Shown here: one piece after another, positions 1-9,850 of the stretch
Layout: each line of letters starts with the position of its first letter
Position numbering within the stretch: the stretch's first letter is position 1
Assembly (NCBI GenBank): GCA_027596035.1
Contig: JADGJA010000036.1
Span: forward strand, 1-59,447
DNA: 59,447 nucleotides
From: Thoreauomyces humboldtii
Lineage: Eukaryota; Chytridiomycota; Chytridiomycetes; Spizellomycetales; Powellomycetaceae
Direction: 5' to 3'
The notes under the pieces: generated by a model
The model's database searches: none
What the model was told of the DNA's origin: nothing
The model's input: only the letters and a program-made list of their open reading frames with translations
Translations under genes and position numbers: made by a program

Positions 1-728
1 GGCAAGATGTGACGGAATGGCTACACGGAGATGTGTATGGAGGGCTACGTATCGACGACGCGGGAAAGCAGCGATAACCCAAAGTGCCGAGCGAGGGCAA
101 ACCAAAGCTTTACCCGTGGCTCGGAGGAAAGCGCAGCGACGAGCGAGCAGCGGGGCAAGCCGCCCCTCTCGGACTTTGACTCTCTTCGGGCTTTCGCTCG
201 TGAGAGAGAGGGAAAAAACGATTTGCCTTTCGTCGAGTCCTGCCCTCTCTTCCTTGGCACTTGAAAAACCAATCCCCCTTCCTCTTCTGCCCCTCTGCCA
301 TCTCGCCGTTAGCCGTTCGTTTTCTCACACCCTTTCGTTATCCTTCGTTGTTAGCAGCCACAAAGCACACTTCACAAACCTTCGCCTATACCTCACCAGC
401 ACTACCACACGCAACCCGCCCCCAACCGTTCGACCATCCTCCTGCTCTTCCGAGTTCGTCTCCCGCATCACCCAGCCGCATCCATCCCATCCTCCTCTCC
501 CTACGAGTTGGCGCTGTTTCAACCAACCGCCGCCGCCCATTTGCAGATCGCACATTTCCCTCGACCGCTAAACCCCCAATTCCGACGGTCGTCCATCGTC
601 CAATCCTTCCTTCTTCCAGTGTACCTCTCTCTTGCAGTCGCCGGTGTCAATCGTCTGGCTGAGACTGCCGCTCTCGTTCCAGCGCCCATCCTCCTCACCT
701 TCACCATTCGGTGACACACATTCCACCC
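1..728. other. 5' flank of the AUR1-like gene, no gene seen
   Basis: No open frame here has family resemblance or plausible splice partners. From about 240 to 710 the plus strand is rich in C and T, with runs such as cctcttctgcccctctgcc. This is typical of fungal promoter and 5' UTR sequence. The first in-frame ATG of the downstream gene is at 729. Confidence 0.5.
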
Positions 729-1932
729 ATGCCTGCGTCAACATATCTTCGAAAGCTGTGCTTTCTCCAGCCTCGCGGATGTTTCCACTCTACCGACGAC
801 GTCTGCTCTCCTCTGTGTCGCTTCGTCAAGCAGGCTATCCTCGCCGCCCTACCAATAGCGATATGGCTGGTACTATTCACATGCGCTCAGTTCATCCCAT
901 CCTCCTGGCGGCCAGACATATCGGTCGATGTTCTTCCAGCCCTTGACGAGCTTCTCTTCGACAACTCGCTCGGTCTGCTCTCATTCAGCTGCATTCTCGT
1001 CGCAAGCGGTTGGCTTGTTTCCGGATCGCATCTCTCGACACTCCTGGTTTTCGTCCCTCTTGTCCTTCGTGGTCTGAGGGATCTTGCCGCCGTCACATCC
1101 ACCACCGGCGACGTTCTTGCCTTCATTCCCTATGGATTCCTTCACTACATTTCGCCGGCAATCTTCGTCCTGTGGCTGTGGTACCATGCAGGGATCAAGA
1201 CCGCCGTCGTCTTTGCACAGGCGTTTGGTGTTCAGAACATTCTCGGCGTAGTCACGCAAGTCCTCTGCCCAACAGCAGCGCCATGTATGTAAAGTGGAAT
1301 TGTAGCATCTGCTTATCACATGCCACATGCTGACTTGTAGCTTCCTGCGTCTCTCAGGGTACAATGACCTGTACGGCTTCGCCCCAGCGAGCTATACCAT
1401 GCCGGGGAATCCTGGCGGCCTCGCTCGCGTCGACAAGCTCTTCGGCACTCACATGTACAGCAATGCATTCAACAATTCGCCGCTTGTCTTCGGCGCCATG
1501 CCATCGCTTCACTCCGGTTTTGCGGTTCTGATCATGATCTTTGCGATGCACTTTTCCCGCCGGCTCGGATCCGTGTTCATGTTCTACGTGTGCTGGCAAT
1601 GGTGGGCGACCATGTACCTCCGTCACCATTACATGGCGGACCTCGTCGTCGGAGCCCTCTACTCGACCGTCATCTACATGTTCTCCCGACGTCACCTCGC
1701 CCGAGCTTCCAGTCTCGGATGGGTCCACTCGTCGGGCAGCGAGTACAAGCTTCTCGACGTTTTGGTCATGGACGACGGCAACGTGCTTCCGTCGGGCAAG
1801 AGCGAGTGCAGCGTTCGGGAGCAGTCGGGCATGTGGAACGAGGCGATCCTCAAGAGCCGGCGAGCCGGCGAGCGGGACTCTCTGTCGGTGGTAGTGCCCT
1901 TGGAAGGCGTCCTTGTCGAAGCTGGGCAATGA
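729..1932 (+). CDS. AUR1: Inositol phosphorylceramide synthase catalytic subunit, Aur1-like
   Basis: Exons are 729-1284 and 1358-1932, with a 73-nt intron (donor GTATGT, acceptor CTCTCAG); 376 aa. The enzyme moves phosphoinositol from phosphatidylinositol to ceramide in the Golgi, the first fungus-specific step of complex sphingolipid synthesis. The protein is multi-pass, with hydrophobic stretches near residues 38-55, 85-105 and 135-160. It carries the PAP2-type catalytic triad: His237 in PSLHSG, and His276 and Asp280 in HHYMAD. The junction restores APWYNDLYG, and PGNPGGLARVDKLFG follows; both blocks are characteristic of Aur1. The start is the first in-frame ATG. The hydrophilic tail after about residue 300 is typical of the family. 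Ipt1-type enzymes share the fold but match less well. Confidence 0.9.
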
Positions 1933-2399
1933 TAAGCGTTGCCATCCTTCTCATTCCCGTGTAGCGAGCACGGCCTCGCTCACTCTCCTTGTATGTCGAC
2001 GGCGCGGATCGTCGCCCATACTACCCATATTCCCACCGGGATCTTTATCGGCTCATAGGCCGATAAAACGGACCCCCGCACACCAATTCCCTCCCATCCT
2101 GACTTAGTGTCTCTATTTTTTTGCTTTTCATTAATATTCGGCTTTCCAGGATACGTACTTTTTATGCTCTTGATTCTTTGCTCTCAGTGCTGTAAAGCGA
2201 ATAAGCGATTTCGGCCTTCCCAGTGCTTGAACCCTGGCGTGAAGCCTCGGATCTATGACAATGTTATTTTCGCCAGGGTTGACATTCCCGTCTTCACATC
2301 ATAACAGCCTCAGCATTGACTCTACCCCAGCTCGGCGCCGCCACTGCATACTAGTCCTTCCTTCGCTCGACCGGGAACCCTCTTATATTCTTGAAAAGA

Positions 2400-4785
2400 A
2401 TGCAGCCGCCTTCACCTGCGTCGCCTCGCCCAGACGATTCCCAGAATGATCCTGGTTCGGCGGATCCCGCGTCGACAACACCAGTACCCGACCCGCCCGT
2501 GCCCGCACTCTCGGAGAAACGCAAACGCGAAGACGATGACCACGACGACAACCTTGCAAATGGACTGGACGAATATGGAATCAGGATTAGCAGATCTCCG
2601 GAGAAGCGAAAGAAGCCGACGGGATGGGACGACGGGACGTCCACGAAGACTCTCAGCACCCCTACTCCCGAGCATCAGACGCCAGTGACGGGGAACGGTC
2701 TATCGGCGGATCAGAGGGAGAGACTTGAGAAAGCGAAGGCGTTCGCCCGGGAAACCACGGCTTGGATCATGCTACAAAGGAAGGCTGGAATGCCCGCCAT
2801 GACGCATCCAGTGCTGTCCGCGTCCCCCATCACGTTTCTGCCTGCCATGGAAGCCCGTTGCATAGCCATCATGAGTCGTATCTATGTCGGATCCATCAAC
2901 TTTGAGCTCACCGAGGTCCATATCAGCGCCGTCTTTGGACAGTTCGGACATGTCAAGTCCGTCAGTCTCATGATGGATTCCTTGACGGGAAAGCACAAGG
3001 GATTCTGCTTCGTCGAGTATGAAGTCCCAGAGGCTGCGGAATTGGCGCTTTCTGTCATGAATGGTGCTGATCTCGGTGGGAGGTGGGTCCCAGCTGATGG
3101 AGAATTGCATCGGAGACTTGCTTGTGATCCTAAAACTGTCGTTGCTTCGGGACTACAGAAATCTGAAAGTCGGCCGCCCCAACAATTACAATCACAACAT
3201 TGGAGCTAGTCTGGCCCCTGCCAGCCCATCACGGATATACGTTGCCAACGTTAGCGAGCAGGTCTCGGAAGAGAACGTTGAGAGCATATTCGAGGCGTTT
3301 GGGAAGATTACCGGATGCTCGTTGCTGGTATGCACGGTTGACAACATTCGCCCCTCTGACTTCCGATCTGATGTTGCTTTTCGACGCACCAGCCCGATGC
3401 GGTGACCCGGAAACACAAAGGAAATGGGTAAGTGAAATAGGAGAGATCTTTTATCATCGCACAGTGGCAGAGAGGGACCGTAGGGGACAGTAACAGGGCT
3501 TGTCACCCTGTCGCCATACTCGGGGTGCAAGGACGAAAGGAGACGTGCCCGCTTATTGATTTTTGTCCTGCTATTCCGTGTCTTTCCCTTTCTTTTCCTT
3601 TTTCTCTCTCTCCTCTCTTCTGCGATGATTCCCTCTTCCCTGCAGTACGTCGGTCAAGTTTCCTCACGTCAACTGTTCCTGCCCATGTTCGTCGAGACCC
3701 CGGCGCAACTGTCCACTCCTCCGCTCGCCCTCTCTGCCACTCACGCATCTTTGATACAGCATGCTCACGACCAGCCTTACCCTTTACCTACCTTCCATAG
3801 ATACATCGAATTTGAGGAGACGGTCTCCGCAGATGCGGCCATCGCGGCCATGAACAACTTTGAACTTGGCGGTGTTCCGCTCAGAGTCAGAAAGGCCATC
3901 ATCGGCGGTCCGATGCCGCCAGGCATGAAGAACATCGACTCGATTCGTCCTCTTTTGACCCCCGGATTCCCTCAAACAGCGCCTAAAATTCCAATGCAAG
4001 TGCTAACAGCGGCACAGAACATCAACAACGCGATAGGTACGCCAGGTGACGGATGGCATCGCGAGACAGAAGGAATCATCATCTCATGGCGGCTTGTTTA
4101 TTTGGTCACGAACAGCGCAACGGACGGGATTTCCTGTACAATCCCAGGCGTCGGCACTATCGACCAACGCGGCGCTTCAGTCCGCCCTGGCAAAAGTCCA
4201 AGCCAGCGTTAACGACGAGCACGTCTCGCTGGAGGAGAACATGTCTATATCGGCGAGTCAGCGGTACGAGATCATGCAGAAACTCATGCGCAACGAAGTG
4301 GTGCCTCAACAGATGGTAAGTTCGGGGTCATGTCTGTGTTACTATTCAGTCGCCTGCGTTTGTAAGTTCTTGACGCCGCCAACCCCTCCGCATCCCTCCC
4401 AGATATCGTCGAGGGTCATCTGTCTGCGCAACATGGTGTCAGTCAAGGACGTTGACGACACCCTGAACGACGAGATCTCGGAGGAATGTGGAAAGTACGG
4501 CGTCGTGACAAAAGTCCTCATGTGGGCCCGACCTCTCGCTTCTCAGCCGTCGGATCCAGTGGACATCTACGTACGCTTCGGGGACGTCTCAGGTCAGTAG
4601 AACCAGTAGAACCAGTTAAATCGTTAATCCGTTGTCGACCTGCGAGTACTCATTGAGCGGATGCTGTAGCTGCCGGAAAAGCGAGACAAGCGTTGGATCA
4701 GCGGTGGTTCGCTGGTCGACAAGTCGCTGCCGCCTTCTGCCCCGAGAAGGAGTTCGCTGATAAGGAGGCGGAATCAAAAGCATGA
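2400..4785 (+). CDS. PUF60: PUF60-like poly(U)-binding splicing factor, three RRMs
   Basis: Seven exons: 2400-3082, 3159-3327, 3393-3427, 3801-4036, 4116-4315, 4403-4592, 4670-4785; 542 aa. PUF60 binds pyrimidine tracts near 3' splice sites with U2AF and helps recruit U2 snRNP in the nucleus. The acidic/basic N-terminus contains EKRKRED. RRM1 starts at SRIYVGSI and includes HKGFCFVEYEVPEAAELAL. RRM2 starts at SRIYVANV and ends LGGVPLRVRKAI. A linker leads to ENMSISASQRYEIMQKLMR and the C-terminal UHM, VICLRNMV through RWFAGRQVAA. RRM2 is split by a 35-nt exon (3393-3427) followed by a 373-nt intron, the gene's longest. The acceptor at 4115 (CGAACAG) was chosen because it alone keeps the frame. 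Identity is secure; exact edges of exons 4 and 5 are less so. Confidence 0.9.
3551..3645 (+). promoter_or_regulatory. Intronic pyrimidine tract and internal 3' splice site in PUF60
   Basis: Within the 373-nt intron (3428-3800), positions about 3556-3615 are almost pure C/T. They are followed by CTTCCCTGCAG ending at 3645, a consensus acceptor 155 nt upstream of the acceptor used in the model (3800). Splicing to 3646 keeps the frame for about 36 codons and then meets TGA inside RRM2. Confidence 0.5.
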
Positions 4786-4955
4786 ATAGGCTTTTTGGGC
4801 TTCATTCGGTAGGGAAGGTCGACATTTAGCAATGCGCCATGAGCAGCAACGTTTTTCAGCATGTATCTAAATAGCTAGCACATGCGGCTGTGCTACAAAT
4901 CCAACATATCGCCTCAACAAAATCGTAACGTTCTACAGTACAAGAAGCTATCAGG

Positions 4956-4990
4956 ATACCGGTAACGAACCGGGTACCCGGTACCGGTAT
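4956..4990. repeat. Nested palindrome between PUF60 and POP4
   Basis: ACCGGGTACCCGGT at 4969-4982 is a perfect 14-bp palindrome. It is flanked by an 8-bp inverted repeat, ATACCGGT (4956-4963) and ACCGGTAT (4983-4990). It lies about 90 bp upstream of the POP4 ATG, so it may be a dimeric protein-binding site or a cruciform. No factor can be named. Confidence 0.7.
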
Positions 4991-5077
4991 ACGCGTGGGA
5001 AAGTCCTTCCATGTAGCTCAACTCTTTCCTCCCCGAGAGTCACTTTCTGCTAACCGCCAACCTGGTGCTCTTCCGAG

Positions 5078-6085
5078 ATGCCGCCCAAGCGCAAGGTCCC
5101 CACTCCCGCGCCTTCAGGGCAGAGTCATGCTTAGGACAGCAAGAAACGGAAAGTAGACGAGCAGCGAGGGGGTAATAATGCAGCTTCATAGCCCAAGGAG
5201 TCTATGTTTTCCGCACCTCACCCTTCTCTTGGTCTCCCCCAGCTCCGTCTCAAAATGCAAACCCAGAAGTCGCTGGCCCACTTTACGACGCTCTCCCAGT
5301 CGGCATTCTGACCGATTCTTCCCTCTCTGCCACTGTAAGGGAGCAATTTTGGGCCTTCCGCGAATTCCCCACTCACGCATTGTGACCTCCAGCTCCCAGA
5401 ATTGGATCCTAACAAGGCGTTTGTGCTAGGATTTGTCCATTCCATTCTTGATCGAAAGAGCAATGCTTCCCACAATTACGATACCAAGGTCAAGAACCGT
5501 GTGATTTTCATCGACAACCCGCCAGCCCCCGATGCCTTCGAGCGGAGCGAAAAGAGAAGCGAGACAAACAGAAGCAAAAACGAAAGGGCAAACTCATGAG
5601 CTCGAAGGAACGGCGGGAAATCGGCGTATGGGACGTGCCGAAGGAGTCTTGCAAGTTTGCAGCGTTCGAACCGCTTCACAAACTGTGGAAAGGGTATATG
5701 GGCGAGCTGCTCGACAGCATGAGCCCAAGTCACGACGTGCTCAGAAAGCTGCTCAAAGCTGACTATCACGGCGCGCATTTCACGGTCGTCAAGGCCAAGT
5801 GTCCTTCCTTTATTGGGCTGTCGGGCATCGTCATCAAGGAAACTGAGCTCATGTTCTATCTCGTTACCCGCAAGAATCAGATGAAAAGTAAGAAGAAAAG
5901 TAGCAGGACTTGAAGACATTGCAAGCTTACTGCCCCTTCTTCTGAAAGTGATAATAAAGAAAAACGCGGTTTTCACGTTCGAAACTAACGGCCAGCTCTT
6001 CACCTTGTTTGGCAATCAGTTCCAAACCCGCGCGGGAGAGCGGGTTGCGAAGAAGTACAAAGACAAAGCCACCGTGGACCTTTAG
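5078..6085 (+). CDS. POP4: RNase P/MRP subunit Pop4 (Rpp29), reading frame problematic
   Basis: Pop4/p29 binds RNase P and RNase MRP RNA and supports pre-tRNA 5' maturation and rRNA processing. The conserved C-terminal Sm-like core is clear: EPLHKLWKGYM, LLKADYHGA, VKAKCPSFIGLSGIV, then after an intron VFTFETNGQLF and ERVAKKYKDKATVDL with stop TAG at 6083. Well-supported introns are 5172-5242, 5335-5392 and 5888-5948. Two defects remain. From ATG 5078 an in-frame TAG occurs at 5132-5134. The frame also changes by one base between about 5506 and 5560, where FIDNPPAPDAFERS gives way to ERKEKRDKQKQKRKGK. Ultrashort introns (5096-5134, 39 nt; 5499-5542, 44 nt) would repair both. A sequencing error or a decaying gene is also possible. 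Family identity is secure; the model upstream of 5560 is not. Confidence 0.7.
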
Positions 6086-6247
6086 TCTTCGTTTCGGTCA
6101 ACGGCCGGTCCTGTGACGCTCCAAGCCAAGCAGTGTGCGACGCCGAGGAACAGGAGCTGCTCGGGGACCGACTCTGCTCCCAGCGATAGCACTGTGATGT
6201 GGTTTCGATAGTTGACTACCTAGTCTCGCTGATAGTTGACTACCTAT

Positions 6248-7497
6248 CTAAGCCTTCATGTGCCCCAAGCTATCGATTACAAAGTCAGGCTGTACGCTGG
6301 ATCCTTCCAGTTGCGTCGCCGTGGTAACTCCGGTCATCACGAGCAATGTCTTCAAGCCTCCGATCTTGCCGAATTCAATGTCCGTGTCCAATCTACTCAA
6401 GTCGAACGCGTCAGTGTGGACGAATCTAGAGGGATGTAAACGGTCTTCGATGAGACTCACCGATCGCCGACCATGCACGTCCTCTCCTTATCGAGGTGAT
6501 ACTTGGCCACGATGACGTCCAACATGGGCTGATGAGGTTTCCCGAGGATGACGGGCTCTCTGTCGAGACCGGCCGTCAACGCGGCCAGGAGGGCTCCTGT
6601 ACCGGGGTAGACTGTCCCTCCGGCGGGAAACGTCGTGTCGCTGTTGGTAGCGAGAAAGTGACAGTCCTTGTCGTGATGGAGGTAGGTGAACGCCTTTGCG
6701 AGCTTCTTGTAGTTGATGTCGAGGTCGAAGCCGAGGAGGACGGCACCCACCGATGGGTCGGGCTTGATGGATCCCATCTCGTCCATGGCTGTCAGGTTCT
6801 CGTGATCGTCCTATGACGGAACTTTGTCAGTGCTTGCACATGTCAAGGCACATCCGAGGCAACCCTACCCCTACGTCCACGGACTGGATTCCTTCGGATG
6901 CGAGCTCGTCCCTCACGCCGTCCATTCCGATGACGTACACCTTCTTGTCCTTTGAGAACTTCAGCACGTTCGCGATGTAGAAGGCGGCGGCGTAGGATGA
7001 TCCAAAGATCTCTTCCTACGGAGCATCACACAGGTGGGTCAGTCAAACCAGCCCACACTAGATCTTCTGGCTACGGGTTTTTGAATACCTCAGATGCGTG
7101 GATGTCCAAGGACTTGAACTTCTTCAGATACGCCTTTCGAGACTTTGTGCTGTTGTTGGTGACGAATAGTACTTTCTTTCCCTGATCGTTAATCATCGAG
7201 GGATCAGTGTCAGGGACATCCCGTAATGGTGCACTGTTTTCGCACCTTTTCGCGGAGAAGGTCTAACACCTCCTTGACCCCGTCAATGACATCGTTGCCC
7301 ACCCAGATCACGCCTGGTAGGGAAGCAAAGAGGGGTGGGTTTTTGAGTGACTCAAACTCCTACAGTTGTTTTTATCAATCTTTGCGACATCACGAACCGT
7401 CGCAATCGAAAAGGAAGGTGTCGATGGAGTCGATAAAGGTGGAGATGTTCTCTGACTTTTCAAGCTTTCTTGCAGGGTTCTCAAGATGGGTCGACAT
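6248..7497 (-). CDS. PHO13: HAD-family 4-nitrophenylphosphatase / phosphoglycolate phosphatase, Pho13-like
   Basis: Six exons, complement of 6248-6392, 6461-6810, 6869-7015, 7089-7181, 7246-7313, 7398-7497; 300 aa, normal for the family. Pho13/PGP enzymes clear toxic side products of central metabolism such as 2-phosphoglycolate. All HAD motifs are present: FLFDCDGVIW (nucleophile Asp, split by an intron in its Gly codon), VTNNST, GKP in ILGKPHQPM, and GDRLDTDIEFG. The DDHENLTAMDEMG segment belongs to the C2 cap. The start is the first ATG before KLEKSENI. The donor closing the exon at 6869 could instead be 6 nt upstream in the gene (exon end at 6875), which would drop two residues. The gene converges on POP4 and diverges from the small gene at 7762. 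Confidence 0.88.
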
Positions 7498-7761
7498 GCT
7501 TGCTGGGTCAATGAGCGTTGTATCGACTATGTATGGTAAAGCGGTATATAATTGCAAGGAGTTGACGACGAGCCTTGGAAGAAGTCCGATCCCTTCGTCA
7601 TACCTGTAGTCGAGGTGTGAGTCACAGCCAACTGATTAGGGTCAGGGTTTTTCTCAACGGACGGAACCAAGACGTCCCTCTCGCGTACCGTCGTTTGTCG
7701 ACCAGGAAAGCCCGACTTCTGCACCCAAAGCAAGCAACAAAAGCCACATAGCAAGAAGGAC

Positions 7762-8293
7762 ATGATCAACATCCGCGCCCTCCACACTTCGTCTGTCCTG
7801 CGGTCCGCCATCAAGCAGGGCCTCGGCAGCAAAACGCCCAAGGGCGGACCTGGCATGGCAGCCGGCGACTTGCAGCGCACAAAGGAAGCGACGGAAGGCG
7901 ACAAGTATTCCCACCTTCCAAAAGGCTACGTGATCAACCTTCGTGATCCCAGATACTACGAACTCGCCGGTGCCGGGGTATGCTCCTCATCTCATGAGAC
8001 GCGTTCTCTCGTTGAAATCTCTCTTACACGGCATTCTGCAGGTGGACCGACCACACGCTGGGTGGGATACGTGGAAGTACGACTCGGACATTGTGGCCAC
8101 ACTGAAGAGGGACGCTTCGAAGGCCACTGGCGGCAAGGGGGCGGCAAAGGGAGCAGAAACGGTCGTCGATCAGCCCGCAGAGTCGGCATCCCGGCCCAAG
8201 GTGGAGAAGGGACACGACACACCAGGAACCGCCACCAGCGATCCCAAGGAAAAGCCAGCGACCAAGAAGCCAAAGGGCAAGAAAGGGGAGTAG
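7762..8293 (+). CDS. Unrecognised small protein, probably mitochondrial
   Basis: Exons 7762-7977 and 8042-8293 with a 64-nt intron (GTATGC to TTCTGCAG); 155 aa. The N-terminus MINIRALHTSSVLRSAIKQ has Arg, Ser and hydrophobic residues and no acidic residue, like a mitochondrial presequence. The middle is compact: LPKGYVINLRDPRYYELAG, then across the junction RPHAGWDTWKYDSDIV. The last about 60 residues are low-complexity Lys/Ala/Gly ending KPKGKKGE. This layout would suit a small mitoribosomal or respiratory-complex subunit, but I recognise no family. The first in-frame ATG was used. It shares a 264-bp divergent promoter region with the PHO13-like gene. Confidence 0.65.
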
Positions 8294-8412
8294 CTTGGAA
8301 CAATGGAAATAGATTTGCCACACCGTTCTTGCAAGCAGCATCTTCGTCTCACGGCACCCCATCATGCTAGTTACCGTGTTGATGTGATGCATCGTTTACT
8401 TTTTGATTTTGG

Positions 8413-9171
8413 TCAAGCAATTCCCCACGCCATACCCGCGGCTAGGGCCCAAAGGCGCGAGTCGATCCTCAGGCCGTCGGTCCTTGCCAGTTTCTGCAGC
8501 TGCTCCATCAGTCCGTACACGGGCGCCGCAACAGTCTTCAAACTCCACTCGGCAGCCTCCCTTGCCGTAGTTGGGTTCTTGTTTTCATCCGCATCTGGGT
8601 CGATGTCCACCTTGACCATCCGGGAGCAGCTGGACGTGATTCCCGGCTCGTATGCGACGGGCGGCGAAAGGGACAGGAAGGTTCCAGCGTAGCCGGTTTC
8701 CTCTCGTAGCTCACGGAGTGCCGCTGAAACTGAGGATTCGCCGGCGTCCACCAGGCCGGAAGGTAGCTCCAGCGTCCACATGCGGGTGGGGGCCCGGAAC
8801 TGAAGGACGAGAAGGATGGTGGCCACTGACGGAAACGTGTTGGGCCTTTTGCTCGGTCGGATGATGGCCACCACGTCCACGGCTTGAAGATGAGCGTTTC
8901 AGCCACTGTTCAGTCCAATGGTCGGTCCCCTTCTTCCTGTGTGCCCACCATCCACGTCGCTCTCCTTGGTCGATGCAGTCTTCGCGTCTCCCCATTGGTC
9001 TCCTTGCTGCACCCGTTCGACAAGCTCCCATTTTCGATCGTGACCGCCTGGGTCCTTGAAGGAGGCTTCCACAAGTGTGAGCCATCGAGGCTCCTTCAAA
9101 GGACTGAACTTGACATCGGGATGGAAGGTAAGGGCGGCAGGAACCTCAGTCAGAGTCAGCGGCGACGACAT
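8413..9171 (-). CDS. YSA1: NUDIX hydrolase, ADP-ribose pyrophosphatase (Ysa1/NUDT5-like)
   Basis: Complement of 8413-8882 and 8949-9171, intron 66 nt; 230 aa. This enzyme class hydrolyses ADP-ribose and related nucleoside diphosphate sugars to AMP and a phosphorylated sugar. The NUDIX box is complete: GLVDAGESSVSAALREL followed by REETGY, preceded by LELPSG as in Ysa1. The N-terminal part has RKWELVERV, matching the family's KWE block. Read without splicing, the frame contains TGA at 8899-8901. A GTGGGC donor at 8948 and CTTCAAG acceptor at 8883 remove it and give DVDAVDVVAII, which fits the family, so this is not a pseudogene. The start MSSPLTLTEV at 9171 was chosen over a longer upstream frame without conservation. 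Confidence 0.87.
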
Positions 9172-9850
9172 TGTCAAGCAAGTAATACAAGTAAAGCCGG
9201 TGTCCTGCACCGGGATTGGGATGACGAGGCTGTTCGGGTTTTGTCCAGAAGCCTCGGACTTTTTGTTTTCCCAGGGAACACAGCCGAACCCTAAGCTGGC
9301 TGCACAAAAAAGCGCAGGCGAAAGACGAGAACCCGTTTGGACAGCGCACAAAGTCATTCAGCCCTTTGCTCTCTGTGCCGTGCTGTGTGCTGTGTGTGGG
9401 AGGCTGTGGCTGAGCGGGCAACAAACAGCTGCTGGCTGGGGCGAGAGGACTAGGGGCATCTTTCTCGACGAAGGCTGCATACAAAGAGACGAGAAAGCAC
9501 TACGCAGAGCATTCATTCTTTATATCCCTCTCTCTTCTTCAACTCTGCAGCGAAAGGTTACGCTCTTATCTTAAACAGGTCGGCGTCGTCTGTCCAGCTA
9601 CCGGCTTCCTGCATCGACCATTCCATAAGGCTTGCCGGCTCCTCAACCGACAACCGACAACCCATCTGCCGTTACAACAAACGATCGACCGAGCCCTTCG
9701 CTTCTATTCATATCGCACGAATCCTCTTCGATCAGAAAAGCTTTCGCTTCCGTGTGTGACTCGTCGTAGCAGATCTTGCAGCACACCAAATCCAGCAACA
9801 GAGGTCCCAGCAACTGGCTGTCATATACACATACACACACACACACAACA
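9172..9850. other. Divergent promoter region, no gene
   Basis: This 679-bp spacer lies between the divergent starts of the NUDIX gene (-) and the SH3 membrane protein (+). No supported open frame is present. A CA dinucleotide tract at about 9826-9849 abuts the ATG at 9851 and would be in the 5' UTR. Confidence 0.5.

Noticed and set aside
17..571. 184-codon open frame at the left edge
   Set aside because: It is Arg/Ser/Pro-rich sequence in a C/T-rich promoter with several overlapping frames and no conserved motif.
8883..8948. In-frame TGA at 8899-8901 in the NUDIX gene, suggesting a pseudogene or recoding
   Set aside because: A 66-nt GT-AG intron covers the stop and restores the family sequence DVDAVDVVAII.
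9826..9849. CA repeat as a functional element
   Set aside because: A short dinucleotide tract in a 5' UTR; nothing beyond simple sequence supports a role.
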